DNA from: Gammaproteobacteria bacterium
Lineage (GTDB): Bacteria; Pseudomonadota; Gammaproteobacteria; Steroidobacterales; Woeseiaceae
DNA length: 55,270 nucleotides
Direction: 5' to 3'
Assembly (NCBI GenBank): GCA_029861535.1
Contig: JAOTZC010000014.1
Location: 1 to 55,270 of the forward strand
Below are positions 34,101 to 41,612 of the stretch, piece by piece. The first letter of the stretch is position 1. Each line of letters begins with the position of its first letter. The notes beneath the pieces are model-generated. The model ran no database searches, was not told where the DNA came from, and worked only from the letters and a program-made list of their open reading frames with translations. The position numbers and the translations under genes are program-made.

Positions 34101-36170
34101 AAATACATCCGCGTCGACAACCTGGAAGAAGGTATCGGCGCATTAGAGACCATCCTGCTCGACAAAGACGCATACCTTCCATTCGCAAGCGGTGACGGTG
34201 CTTGCCTGGGTTGCTCAGAAAAGACAGTCATTCATCTTTTTATCGCGACGGTAGAGTCGCTGATGCAGCCGAGAGTCAAACAGCAAATTGCGAAGATTGA
34301 AGACCTCGTTACACGGCTCAAAAAGCACGTCCAGCTGAAGATTGTTGGCGAACTCGATCTTGAGAATGCAGAAGAGATGGAAGCGGTTCTGAGCGATAAG
34401 AGCGACGAGGATCTGACGCTGGCCAAAATCGCCGACCGCATTGAGAAAACGCATGAAGCAGAACCAATCGACCGGGAGTGGTTGAGACAGGTCACGCATT
34501 TGATTGCACGACTGAACGATTTGAAGTGGCGCTATCAGAGCGGCACAAGCGGTAATGGGCGCGCCAGCATGGGTATGTTGAACGCCACCGGCTGCACGTC
34601 CGTTTGGGGTAGCACGTTTCCATTCAATCCCTATCCATTCCCTTGGGCCAATCATCTGTTTCAAGACAGCGTGTCGATGGCCATGGGCGTCTTCGAAGGG
34701 CATATGGCCAAGATGGCGGAAGGGTTCAAGACGATTCGTTTGGCCGAGCTGGTCCTCAAAGATCAGTACGACCCGGAACGCATCGCCGAGGATTTCCGTT
34801 ATTTCGATTGGCAGGATTTCACCGACGAGGAATTCCATCTGTGCCCACCCGTCGTTGCGGTCGGTGGTGACGGTGCAATGTACGACATTGGCTTTCAGAA
34901 TCTATCCCGCGCGATGATGGCGGGTAAGCCGATCAAAGTCGTCGTTGTCGATACCCAGGTTTACTCGAATACCGGCGGTCAAGCATGCACTTCGGGATTC
35001 CTCGGTCAGATTTCGGACATGGCACAGTTTGGCAAAGCGATTAAAGGCAAGGAGGAAGCGCGCAAGGAGATCGGCCTGATTGCCATGGCGCACCGCACGA
35101 CGTATTTCATGCAAAGCACGATGGCGTACTCGAATCATATGATCGAGGGCTTTGTTCAAGGGCTCATGTCGCGGCGACCCGCGCTATTCAATTTGTACAC
35201 GTCCTGCCAGCCGGAACATGGCATCGGTGACGATATGGGCAACCACCAGGCGAAGCTCGCCGTCGAGTCACGCGCCTATCCACTATTCAGGTACGACCCA
35301 GATCTCGGTAACACGGTAGCAGAATGCCTCGATCTGGACGGTAATCCCGCTATCGATCGCGACTGGCCCGTAACGAAGATCAACTACGTCGAACGTGGGC
35401 GGCAGAAGGAAATGGAGCTGTCGACGACATTTGTCGATTTCGCCGTTACCGAGACGCGTTTTCGCAAGCACTTCAGAAAAGTGCCGCGTGATGCCTGGCA
35501 CGAAAACATGGTTCTCGTCAGCGATTATTTGCAACTCGACGAGGACGATCGAGAAGACAAAGTGCCCTATGTATGGGCGCTGGATGCCGACCGGGAACTC
35601 AGCCGCCTGCTCGTCGATGAGACCATGGTCGCATCGGCCGCAGAGCGCCGTGATTTCTGGGTCATGCTGAGGGATCTCGCCGCTACCGAAGCGGTGGAAG
35701 TAAAGAGCGACGATCAACTGGAATCGCGTATCCGTCAGGAAGTCATCCAAAAAATAACGTCGGGTTTGATGGGTCTCGTATCCGGCGATCAGTCCTTGGA
35801 TTTCGCCACCGTACTATCCAGCAGTGACGCGCTTACAACTGCGGCGCCTGCACCTGTGTCTCCCCTAACACCAGACGTCTCGGCGCCGGCCGAAAAACCG
35901 CCGACCGCGACCTCTGACGAATACATGGCACCGTGGATTGACACTGAAGAATGCACCGCCTGCGACGAGTGCATCATCATTAATCCGCAAATATTTGAGT
36001 ACAACGACGACAAAAAGGCGTACATCAAGTCCGCCGAAGCTGGTCCGTACCGGGACTTGGTCAAATCCGCCGAAAAATGTACTGCACAAGTTATCCACCC
36101 GGGCCTGCCGCGCGATCGAAGCGCGAAAGACACCGACAAATGGATCAAACGCGGACAGAAATTCAACTAG
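31197..36170 (+). CDS. Very large pyruvate:ferredoxin oxidoreductase (PFOR family)
   Basis: Interconverts pyruvate plus CoA with acetyl-CoA, CO2 and reduced ferredoxin. It is 1657 residues, against about 1170-1200 for ordinary fused PFORs. In order: alpha domain with YPITPSTQMGEYW (about 35-50); gamma domain about 450-720 (HSVGGWGAITTGKNLA); ferredoxin motif CTGCGDCYTVCP at 786; a charged helical insert of about 120 residues; CKGCMECVEVCKD at 924; beta domain from CLGCSEKT near 1000, with another helical insert at about 1010-1110; NATGCTSVWG; thiamine motif GGDGAMYDIGF to DTQVYSNTGGQ at 1222-1260; and an extra single-cluster ferredoxin-like tail CTACDECI near 1586. Pyruvate is the likeliest substrate from the fused architecture. 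It lies between rnfB and rnfC, 16 bases after rnfB. Confidence 0.9.
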   Translation: MKKNKSTFKYTGIRAAMDGNTAAIMCERESTDGAGAYPITPSTQMGEYWAEAAAAGHINISGRPLIFIEPEGEHSAAAVTAGLSMTGLRATNFSSGQGIAYMHESLYAAVGKRLTYVLNMGCRAMTKATLNVHAGHDDYHCVDDTGFFQVFAKNAQHVADLNIIAHRIAELALTPGIVGQDGFLTTHLIESLLLPERELIAEYLGSPDDEIDTPTPAQKIIYGDRRRRIPELWTVDDPVMAGVVQNQDSYMQSVAAQRPYFFDHVQKISEDACDEFYALTGRRYQRVMSYRTDDADYLIAGQGSLIPTAEAVADYLRKERGIKVGVVNLLMFRPFPGDLITELFKGKKAVAVLERVDQPLAADLPLIREIRAVLSKSLENGRSKNGLAYAELANYKSMKDMPDLYSGSFGLGSRDLQPEGVIAAIENMLPKGPQKRMFYLSIDFVRKSMMTPKQEIYQQSVIDAYPEVAELALRGSENPNLMPEGAITIRMHSVGGWGAITTGKNLAMTLFDLLGYHVKANPKYGSEKKGQPTSYYLSAAPEPIRINCEYFYVDVVLSPDPNVFKHTNAVAGLNEGGVLVMQSDATSPEQFWQSISHKYRKIIVDKNIRVFYLDAFRIARDEATDPELQLRMQGIAFQGAFFATSPLLEKHGLSEAKLLNAIKDQLQEKFGSKGARVVADNMRVVRRGFEEVTEVTDKNLNKAKTNGKGNGQLAIPVMVKRTPESSSASSDIHRFWAQTGSMYAEGAGESVPADPFMSMSLMPAVSSHFRDMTSIRFEHPEFIPENCTGCGDCYTVCPDTAIPGLVNEVGQVLDTVVNRLKKRGKKTEQLPRAVRQLENKLRKQFAGAEETDSVQAMIDEAIEVTIADADLSDDGRKQLTEEFKEFREEIGDFQFALCRPYFTLHEKKQAGGGGLLSITVDPYTCKGCMECVEVCKDDALRPITQTDDSIRSLRKNWDFWLDLPNTPKKYIRVDNLEEGIGALETILLDKDAYLPFASGDGACLGCSEKTVIHLFIATVESLMQPRVKQQIAKIEDLVTRLKKHVQLKIVGELDLENAEEMEAVLSDKSDEDLTLAKIADRIEKTHEAEPIDREWLRQVTHLIARLNDLKWRYQSGTSGNGRASMGMLNATGCTSVWGSTFPFNPYPFPWANHLFQDSVSMAMGVFEGHMAKMAEGFKTIRLAELVLKDQYDPERIAEDFRYFDWQDFTDEEFHLCPPVVAVGGDGAMYDIGFQNLSRAMMAGKPIKVVVVDTQVYSNTGGQACTSGFLGQISDMAQFGKAIKGKEEARKEIGLIAMAHRTTYFMQSTMAYSNHMIEGFVQGLMSRRPALFNLYTSCQPEHGIGDDMGNHQAKLAVESRAYPLFRYDPDLGNTVAECLDLDGNPAIDRDWPVTKINYVERGRQKEMELSTTFVDFAVTETRFRKHFRKVPRDAWHENMVLVSDYLQLDEDDREDKVPYVWALDADRELSRLLVDETMVASAAERRDFWVMLRDLAATEAVEVKSDDQLESRIRQEVIQKITSGLMGLVSGDQSLDFATVLSSSDALTTAAPAPVSPLTPDVSAPAEKPPTATSDEYMAPWIDTEECTACDECIIINPQIFEYNDDKKAYIKSAEAGPYRDLVKSAEKCTAQVIHPGLPRDRSAKDTDKWIKRGQKFN

Positions 36171-36195
36171 ATCGCAGCGGAATACGCAACATACG

Positions 36196-37545
36196 ATGAT
36201 GCTGAACATAGTGCCGAAAGACTCGTTCCAGAACGGGGTGCATCCACCGGAGCACAAGGACGAGACCAGCCATCTGGCGATTCGCCGGTTTGCGTTCGCA
36301 CCACAGTTGATCGTGCCGTTGAGTCAGCATCTCGGCAAGCCGGCGATTGCCGTCGTTCGAGAGGGCCAAGAGGTCGTGCGCGGCCAAACGATTGGCGAAC
36401 CGGACGGATTCATGTCGGTCGCTATGCATGCACCGGCTTCGGGCGTCGTCAAAAGAATAGCGCTTGCGCCGAGCATCAGCGGAACCATGGTGCCAAGCGT
36501 TTATCTGCAGCCTTTTCCAGCTTCATCACAAGAAGTCGACGATGGCGAACCTTGTGACGTCGCGACAGCTACTCCCGATGAAATCATCACGGCGATTCAG
36601 CAAGCCGGTGTCGTCGGCCTCGGCGGTGCGGCGTTTCCGACTCATGTGAAACTCAAACCGCCCGATGGAAAACAACTGGACACACTTATTATTAATGGCG
36701 TCGAATGCGAGCCCTACCTGACCACCGATCACCGGGTTATGTTGGAGCAATCCGCCGACATATTTATGGGCGTCAGATACCTGTTGCGGGTAACCGGCGC
36801 CGCTGAAGTGATTATCGCCATCGAGGCGAACAAACGCGATGCAGAAAGGAAGCTCACGAAAGCCTGCCCCCCGGATTTGCCGCTTAGCATACGAGTATGT
36901 CCGGTCAAGTACCCTCAAGGTGCCGAAAAGTTAGTCATTAAATCCTTGCTTGGCCGTGAAATACCGTCCGGTGGGCTGCCCGCCGATGTGAACGCGATCT
37001 GTGTAAACGTCGCAACAACTGCTGAGATCGGACGCCTGCTGCCAAAAGGTCGCGGAATCCAGGAACGCGTGATTACGATCGGTGGTCCCGGTATTCAGCG
37101 AAAAGGAAATTATCGGATTCCAATCGGCACGACGGTTCGCTTTGCATTAAAAGAAACCGGCGCAGCAGATAATGTCTCGCGTGTCTTCCTCGGCGGGCCG
37201 ATGATGGGGCCTGCCGTCTCCAATCTCGACATTCCGATCACCAAGGGTACGTCAGGAATCACCGTATTCACGACGGCGGAGACGATCGAGGCGACCGGGC
37301 ATAAGACAGTCTACCCGTGCATTCACTGCGCGCGCTGCGTCGAAGCCTGTCCACTGTTTCTCAATCCGTCATACCTTGGGCTGTTGGCGAAAAGTGAGGA
37401 GTACATGCAGATGGCGGAGGAGTTTCATTTGATGGACTGTTTCGAATGCGGCGCCTGTTCGTATGTATGTCCGTCACATATTCCACTTGTTCAATATTTT
37501 CGACTCGCCAAGAAGATGGTGAGAAAACTGAATGTTCCAGCATGA
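36196..37545 (+). CDS. rnfC: Rnf subunit RnfC
   Basis: 449 residues from the ATG at 36196, 25 bases after the PFOR stop. The frame stays open upstream into PFOR, but only from here does it resemble RnfC. It carries the NADH/FMN-binding segment GVVGLGGAAFPTHVKL and GVECEPYLTTDHR, plus two 4Fe-4S motifs, CIHCARCVEACP and CFECGACSYVCP. RnfC is the cytoplasmic subunit exchanging electrons with NAD. At about 450 residues it is the short form, without the long repeat tail of E. coli RsxC. Its stop overlaps rnfD by four bases. Confidence 0.94.
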   Translation: MMLNIVPKDSFQNGVHPPEHKDETSHLAIRRFAFAPQLIVPLSQHLGKPAIAVVREGQEVVRGQTIGEPDGFMSVAMHAPASGVVKRIALAPSISGTMVPSVYLQPFPASSQEVDDGEPCDVATATPDEIITAIQQAGVVGLGGAAFPTHVKLKPPDGKQLDTLIINGVECEPYLTTDHRVMLEQSADIFMGVRYLLRVTGAAEVIIAIEANKRDAERKLTKACPPDLPLSIRVCPVKYPQGAEKLVIKSLLGREIPSGGLPADVNAICVNVATTAEIGRLLPKGRGIQERVITIGGPGIQRKGNYRIPIGTTVRFALKETGAADNVSRVFLGGPMMGPAVSNLDIPITKGTSGITVFTTAETIEATGHKTVYPCIHCARCVEACPLFLNPSYLGLLAKSEEYMQMAEEFHLMDCFECGACSYVCPSHIPLVQYFRLAKKMVRKLNVPA

Positions 37546-38561
37546 GCGAGCTTAAGAAATACCTTGAAATAGGCTCGTCGCCGCACGTTACGAGTGGCGA
37601 CAGCGTCGAAGTCATTATGCGCAATGTTTTTATCGCGCTTTTACCCGTTTGCATTTTTGCGATTTACTCATTTGGTGCCGCTGCGGCGCTGGTGCTCGCG
37701 ACGGCATGTGTCAGCTGCATCGCCACGGAACACGTACTCTGCAAAGTAACTAGCCAGCCGAGCACGATTGGCGACTGGTCTGTTGCTATCACCGGGATGC
37801 TCTACGGTTTGACGCTGCCTCCGGACTTGCCGCTATGGATGGTCGCTGTTGGCGGCGTATTTGCGGTAGCCGTAGGCAAATTCTTGTTTGGTGGGCTAGG
37901 CAGCAACGCGTTCAATCCGGCGCTTGTCGGTCGAGCATTTTTGCAGGCCGCATTCCCACAAGCCATGACTCACTGGGCTCTCCCACTCGGAGATACGCGT
38001 TTTGTTGAATTGCCGAATTCCACATTGGCACTGCCGTTCGCGCAACCGGTCTATGACGCGGTGACAGCAGCGACGCCGCTCGCTGCAATGAAGTTCGACG
38101 GCATTCAAGCCGTCAACCGGGACTTACTGTTCGGCCTTACCTCGGGTTCCGCCGGGGAAACCTGTGCGGTTCTTATTCTCGTCGGTGGCGCCTATCTTGT
38201 GGCACGCAACATGATGAACTGGCGCATACCGATTTCGATCTTTGCAACAGTCGCGGCGATAACCTGGATTTTCAATCTGTACGCTCCGGGCTCGTACGCA
38301 ACGCCGGCTTTCATGCTGCTCTCCGGTGGCCTGATGCTCGGCGCCGTTTTCATGGCTACCGACATGGTTGCATCACCGATCACGAACGCCGGCTGTTGGT
38401 TGTATGGTTTTCTGATTGGGAGCCTGGTGGTTGTCATCCGCTTCTGGGGCGGCATGCCTGAGGGCGTCATGTACGCGATCCTTTTGGCGAACGCCGTGTC
38501 ACCACATATTGACTGGTTCATAAGGCCGAGAGTTTTCGGCGTTGGCGGAGGCACAGGATGA
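37542..38561 (+). CDS. rnfD: Rnf subunit RnfD (flavin-binding membrane subunit)
   Basis: 339 residues with about nine or ten hydrophobic helices. RnfD is a membrane subunit with a covalently linked FMN; Thr207 in TSGSAGETC is the likely attachment residue by comparison with RnfD/NqrB. The N-terminal SSPHVTSGDSVEVIMRNV and the GGLGSNAFNPALVGRAFL segment are family signatures. It starts within the rnfC stop and overlaps rnfG by four bases. No apbE, the flavin transferase, occurs in the window. Confidence 0.94.
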   Translation: MSELKKYLEIGSSPHVTSGDSVEVIMRNVFIALLPVCIFAIYSFGAAAALVLATACVSCIATEHVLCKVTSQPSTIGDWSVAITGMLYGLTLPPDLPLWMVAVGGVFAVAVGKFLFGGLGSNAFNPALVGRAFLQAAFPQAMTHWALPLGDTRFVELPNSTLALPFAQPVYDAVTAATPLAAMKFDGIQAVNRDLLFGLTSGSAGETCAVLILVGGAYLVARNMMNWRIPISIFATVAAITWIFNLYAPGSYATPAFMLLSGGLMLGAVFMATDMVASPITNAGCWLYGFLIGSLVVVIRFWGGMPEGVMYAILLANAVSPHIDWFIRPRVFGVGGGTG

Positions 38562-39244
38562 CTGGCCCCGTTCAGCAACCACCAACTTCCGCCTGGTCCA
38601 TGTATCGTGCGATCGTCGGCATCGGTGCGCTTTGCGGCTTGCTTATCGTCACCGTGTATCAGACCACAGCGGCACGCATTCGGGAGAATCAGGAACGATT
38701 TCTTGCAATGGCCGTTGCGCAAGTTTTGCCGGCAGCGCGTTCGACTCTCGGCGTTGCGCTTACTGAAGATGGCCGCCTCGAGAAAACCGGCGAGGAATTC
38801 GCCTTGCCGATATTTCTAGGATACGACGCAAGCGGCAAATTGGTCGGTGCCGTCATTACAGCGGAGGGCATGGGTTACCAAGACAAAATACGAGTCCTTT
38901 ACGCCTACTCGTTCGATCTTGACGCAATCGTTGGCTTCAAAGTATTGGACAGCAAAGAGACACCGGGCTTGGGCGATAGAATTGAAAAGGAACCACATTT
39001 CCTTGCCAATTTCGAAAAATTGGACGCCACACTGACGCCGGGAGGCGACTCATTGTTGCACCCGATTGTCACGGTGAAACAAGGCCAAAAGATAAACCCC
39101 TGGGAACTCGACGGCATCACCGGCGCGACGATTACGTCAGAGGCAATCGGCAACATACTAAATAACAGCGCAACGACTTGGGCACCGGTTCTGGAGAGAA
39201 ACGCGCAAGATTTCGCGATCGTCGAACTAACGGAGGAGCCGTAG
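38558..39244 (+). CDS. rnfG: Rnf subunit RnfG (covalent flavoprotein)
   Basis: 228 residues. One N-terminal membrane helix (YRAIVGIGALCGLLIVTVY) and a periplasmic FMN-binding domain. The covalent flavin motif is clear: DGITGATIT with Thr191 as the attachment residue. GFKVLDSKETPGLGDRI is another family signature. It relays electrons on the periplasmic side between the membrane subunits. It overlaps rnfD by four bases and abuts rnfE directly. Confidence 0.94.
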   Translation: MTGPVQQPPTSAWSMYRAIVGIGALCGLLIVTVYQTTAARIRENQERFLAMAVAQVLPAARSTLGVALTEDGRLEKTGEEFALPIFLGYDASGKLVGAVITAEGMGYQDKIRVLYAYSFDLDAIVGFKVLDSKETPGLGDRIEKEPHFLANFEKLDATLTPGGDSLLHPIVTVKQGQKINPWELDGITGATITSEAIGNILNNSATTWAPVLERNAQDFAIVELTEEP

Positions 39245-39886
39245 ATGCTCGGCAAAGAAGTTAGTGCCACCGATGATTTCGTCAAAGGACTTTGGCGCGA
39301 GAATCCGGTGTTTGTGCAGGTGCTCGGCATGTGCCCGGCGCTTGCCGTTTCCAACACCGCGATCAATGCACTGACCATGGGCCTCGCAACTACATTTGTG
39401 CTCATCATGTCCGGCATGTCTGTGTCGGCATTGCGCAATTTCATACCGCGCGAAGCGAGAATTGTGAGTTATATATGCATCATCGCGAGTTTCGTTACAG
39501 CCGTTGACTACGTAATTATGGCGATTAGCCTCGAACTGCACCGCAGCCTCGGCGCCTTTATCGCTCTGATCGTCGTGAACTGTCTAATCCTCGGGCGAGC
39601 CGAGGCGTTTGCGTCGAAAAACACCGTCTCGCGAGCGACGCTCGATGCGCTTGGAATGGGTGCTGGCTTTACTGTTGCGTTATTGTGGATCGGCGTCGTG
39701 CGAGAAATCCTCGGCAGCAATTCGTTGTTTGGAATCGCCCTATTCCCGGATGCGTTCCAGACCTGGACCGTGATGGTACTTCCGAGCGGCGGGTTTTTTG
39801 CGATGGCAATGTGGCTGCTGCTTGTCAACTGGCTTAAGAACCGACAGACCGAATCCCAGGCACAAACACAGGAGTTGACGCCATGA
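39245..39886 (+). CDS. rnfE: Rnf subunit RnfE
   Basis: 213 residues, six membrane helices. Homologous to RnfA and to NqrD. The two conserved half-channel cysteines are present, Cys30 in LGMCPALAVS and Cys113 in VVNCLILGRAEAF; with the matching pair in RnfA they hold an iron-sulfur centre inside the membrane. It follows rnfG without a gap and overlaps rnfA by four bases. The polar tail (RQTESQAQTQ) is unremarkable. Confidence 0.95.
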   Translation: MLGKEVSATDDFVKGLWRENPVFVQVLGMCPALAVSNTAINALTMGLATTFVLIMSGMSVSALRNFIPREARIVSYICIIASFVTAVDYVIMAISLELHRSLGAFIALIVVNCLILGRAEAFASKNTVSRATLDALGMGAGFTVALLWIGVVREILGSNSLFGIALFPDAFQTWTVMVLPSGGFFAMAMWLLLVNWLKNRQTESQAQTQELTP

Positions 39887-40464
39887 GCGAAGCATCGCAC
39901 TGGTCGATCTTCATCAATGCCGCGCTGATCAATAATTTCGTGCTGGCCTATTTCCTCGGCATCTGCCCGTTTTTCGGTGTCTCGGCGAAGCTCGAGACAG
40001 CCGTTCGAATGGGAGGCGCCGTAAGTTTTGTCATGCTCGTCGCTTCGGTGTGCGCATATTCAATCAACCTGTTGCTCGAAGTTATCAACGCGCCGTACTT
40101 GAGAATAATCTCGTACATCCTAGTGATTGCTTCGACTGTTCAGCTGGTCGAGATGTTGATACGTAAGCTTAGTCCAGCAACGTTTCGAGCGATGGGTATC
40201 TATCTGCCGCTAATTACGACGAACTGCGCGATCTTGGGACTTGCTCTTTTTCAAACCAACCGCGGATACGGTTTCACAAATGCAGTTGTTTATGCGCTGG
40301 GCGCCGGAGCCGGGTTTGCGCTGGCTCTCGTGCTAATGGCGGGAGTGCGCGAGAAACTCGACCTCGCCAATGTCCCGCAACTGGTTAAAGGAACGGCGGC
40401 GGCATTCGTCGTGGCAGGCATTTTATCCATGAGCTTCATGGGTTTTGCTGGGCTTGGCCGATGA
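39883..40464 (+). CDS. rnfA: Rnf subunit RnfA
   Basis: 193 residues, six membrane helices, exactly the family length. Cys28 in LGICPFFGVS and Cys115 in TTNCAILGLALF complete the intramembrane iron-sulfur site shared with RnfE. It follows rnfE with a four-base overlap and is followed, again with a four-base overlap, by the small Cys-containing membrane protein gene. Confidence 0.95.
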   Translation: MSEASHWSIFINAALINNFVLAYFLGICPFFGVSAKLETAVRMGGAVSFVMLVASVCAYSINLLLEVINAPYLRIISYILVIASTVQLVEMLIRKLSPATFRAMGIYLPLITTNCAILGLALFQTNRGYGFTNAVVYALGAGAGFALALVLMAGVREKLDLANVPQLVKGTAAAFVVAGILSMSFMGFAGLGR

Positions 40465-40694
40465 GCTTGCTCATACATTTTTTGATCGCAACGCTGTTTA
40501 TCGCTGGATTGATCCTGTTACGAGTATTCGTCGAGCGATACTCCCTGCGAAACAAATTACGCGGAATTCACGCTGACGGTGACTGCGAGCAAATCGGCTG
40601 TTTTCGTGGCTGCGACCTCGACGAGGTCACGCCCGACCCACATTCTGTCTCCAAGCAGAACTCACCTGAGAGGAGTGCAAATCATGCGCATTGA
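40461..40694 (+). CDS. Small membrane protein with Cys triad, NqrM-like
   Basis: 77 residues. One hydrophobic helix at 3-24, a basic stretch (RYSLRNKLRG), then Cys42, Cys47 and Cys51 in GDCEQIGCFRGCDLDE and a polar tail. NqrM, a similar-sized one-helix Cys protein encoded next to nqr genes, is needed to insert the iron centre between NqrD and NqrE, the homologues of RnfE and RnfA. The position immediately after rnfA, the layout and the Cys spacing suggest the same job for Rnf here. This is inference; sequence identity to NqrM is not obvious. It overlaps rnfA by four bases and the reductase gene by 11. Confidence 0.75.
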   Translation: MSLLIHFLIATLFIAGLILLRVFVERYSLRNKLRGIHADGDCEQIGCFRGCDLDEVTPDPHSVSKQNSPERSANHAH

Positions 40695-41544
40695 AGACTA
40701 TCCAACAGAACCACGCTTCGCTGCGACAGTACTAAGTACTGAGCCAATTACCGACGAGACGGCTGACGCAGAAGTGCGGGAACTGGTACTTGAAGTTGAT
40801 CACCATCAGTTCGACTTTGAGATTGGGCAGAGCATTGGGGTACTCGTAAAAGGCCCGAAGGAGTTTGGCAGCTCGGTACACCATCGACTTTATTCGGTCG
40901 CGGACACGCCCCTGCCCAAGACACTGGGAAAACCTGAAATCACAATCGTCGTAAGGCGTTGCGACTACATCGACGACTACAGTGGCGAAGAGTATGTTGG
41001 GATCAACTCCAACTACATCTGCGACCGTAAGGCGGGCGACAAAATTACAATCACCGGGCCGTTCGGCATGCCGTTCAAGGTGCCCGGCGACACGAACGCC
41101 AACTTGCTGTTGATTGGACTCGGCACCGGCATCGCACCGTTTCGAGCACTCGTCAAACACATCTATAACGAAGTAGGTGGGTGGCGGGGCAAGGTTCGCC
41201 TGCTATATGGCGCGCATTCCGGCCTTGAGCTGCTCTACATGAATAATAAGCGGGATGATTTCGCTCGTTACTACGACGAGGAAACCTTCGAAGCTATTAA
41301 AGCCTTAAGTCCACGCCCGAACTGGTCCGATCCGATCGCGTGGGATTTTGCGATCGAACAACGAGCCGATGAAATTTTGGATATGCTGTCCGACGATCAC
41401 ACATACGTCTATTTGGCAGGCCTTAAACCGGTTCGAGATGCTTTTGACAAACTGTTCAGTAACATGCATGGCTCGGCGGAGGGCTGGGACAAAACAAAGG
41501 CCAAACTCATCGAGCAAGGTAGATGGGTTGAATTGCTTTATTGA
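40684..41544 (+). CDS. Ferredoxin-NADP reductase, plant-type fold
   Basis: 286 residues from the ATG at 40684, which has an excellent ribosome site (GAGAGGAG) that fixes the start; the frame is open 105 bases upstream without one. FAD motif HRLYSVAD, ITGPFGMPF, and the nicotinamide-nucleotide motif LIGLGTGIAPFRAL are all present, and the protein ends in an aromatic residue (ELLY) like plant-type enzymes. It exchanges electrons between reduced ferredoxin and NADP. As the last gene of the rnf operon it gives the two 2-oxoacid oxidoreductases an NADPH outlet beside the NADH/ion-pumping outlet of Rnf. Confidence 0.9.
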   Translation: MRIEDYPTEPRFAATVLSTEPITDETADAEVRELVLEVDHHQFDFEIGQSIGVLVKGPKEFGSSVHHRLYSVADTPLPKTLGKPEITIVVRRCDYIDDYSGEEYVGINSNYICDRKAGDKITITGPFGMPFKVPGDTNANLLLIGLGTGIAPFRALVKHIYNEVGGWRGKVRLLYGAHSGLELLYMNNKRDDFARYYDEETFEAIKALSPRPNWSDPIAWDFAIEQRADEILDMLSDDHTYVYLAGLKPVRDAFDKLFSNMHGSAEGWDKTKAKLIEQGRWVELLY

Positions 41545-41575
41545 TGGGAGATTTTTCGCGAAACGCATACCGAGA

Positions 41576-41599
41576 CGAAATCGTGTCGTTATGATTTCG
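41576..41599. terminator. Hairpin between convergent fnr and TPR genes
   Basis: CGAAATC (41576-41582) and GATTTCG (41593-41599) form a perfect 7-bp stem with a ten-base loop, in the 68-base space between two convergent genes. There is no T-run on either strand, so if it ends transcription it needs help. Confidence 0.35.
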
Positions 41600-41612
41600 A
41601 ATGGGCTGTGAA

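Noticed and set aside
35938-36195. Upstream extension of rnfC
   Set aside because: Overlaps the end of the PFOR gene in another frame; RnfC similarity begins only at the ATG at 36196.
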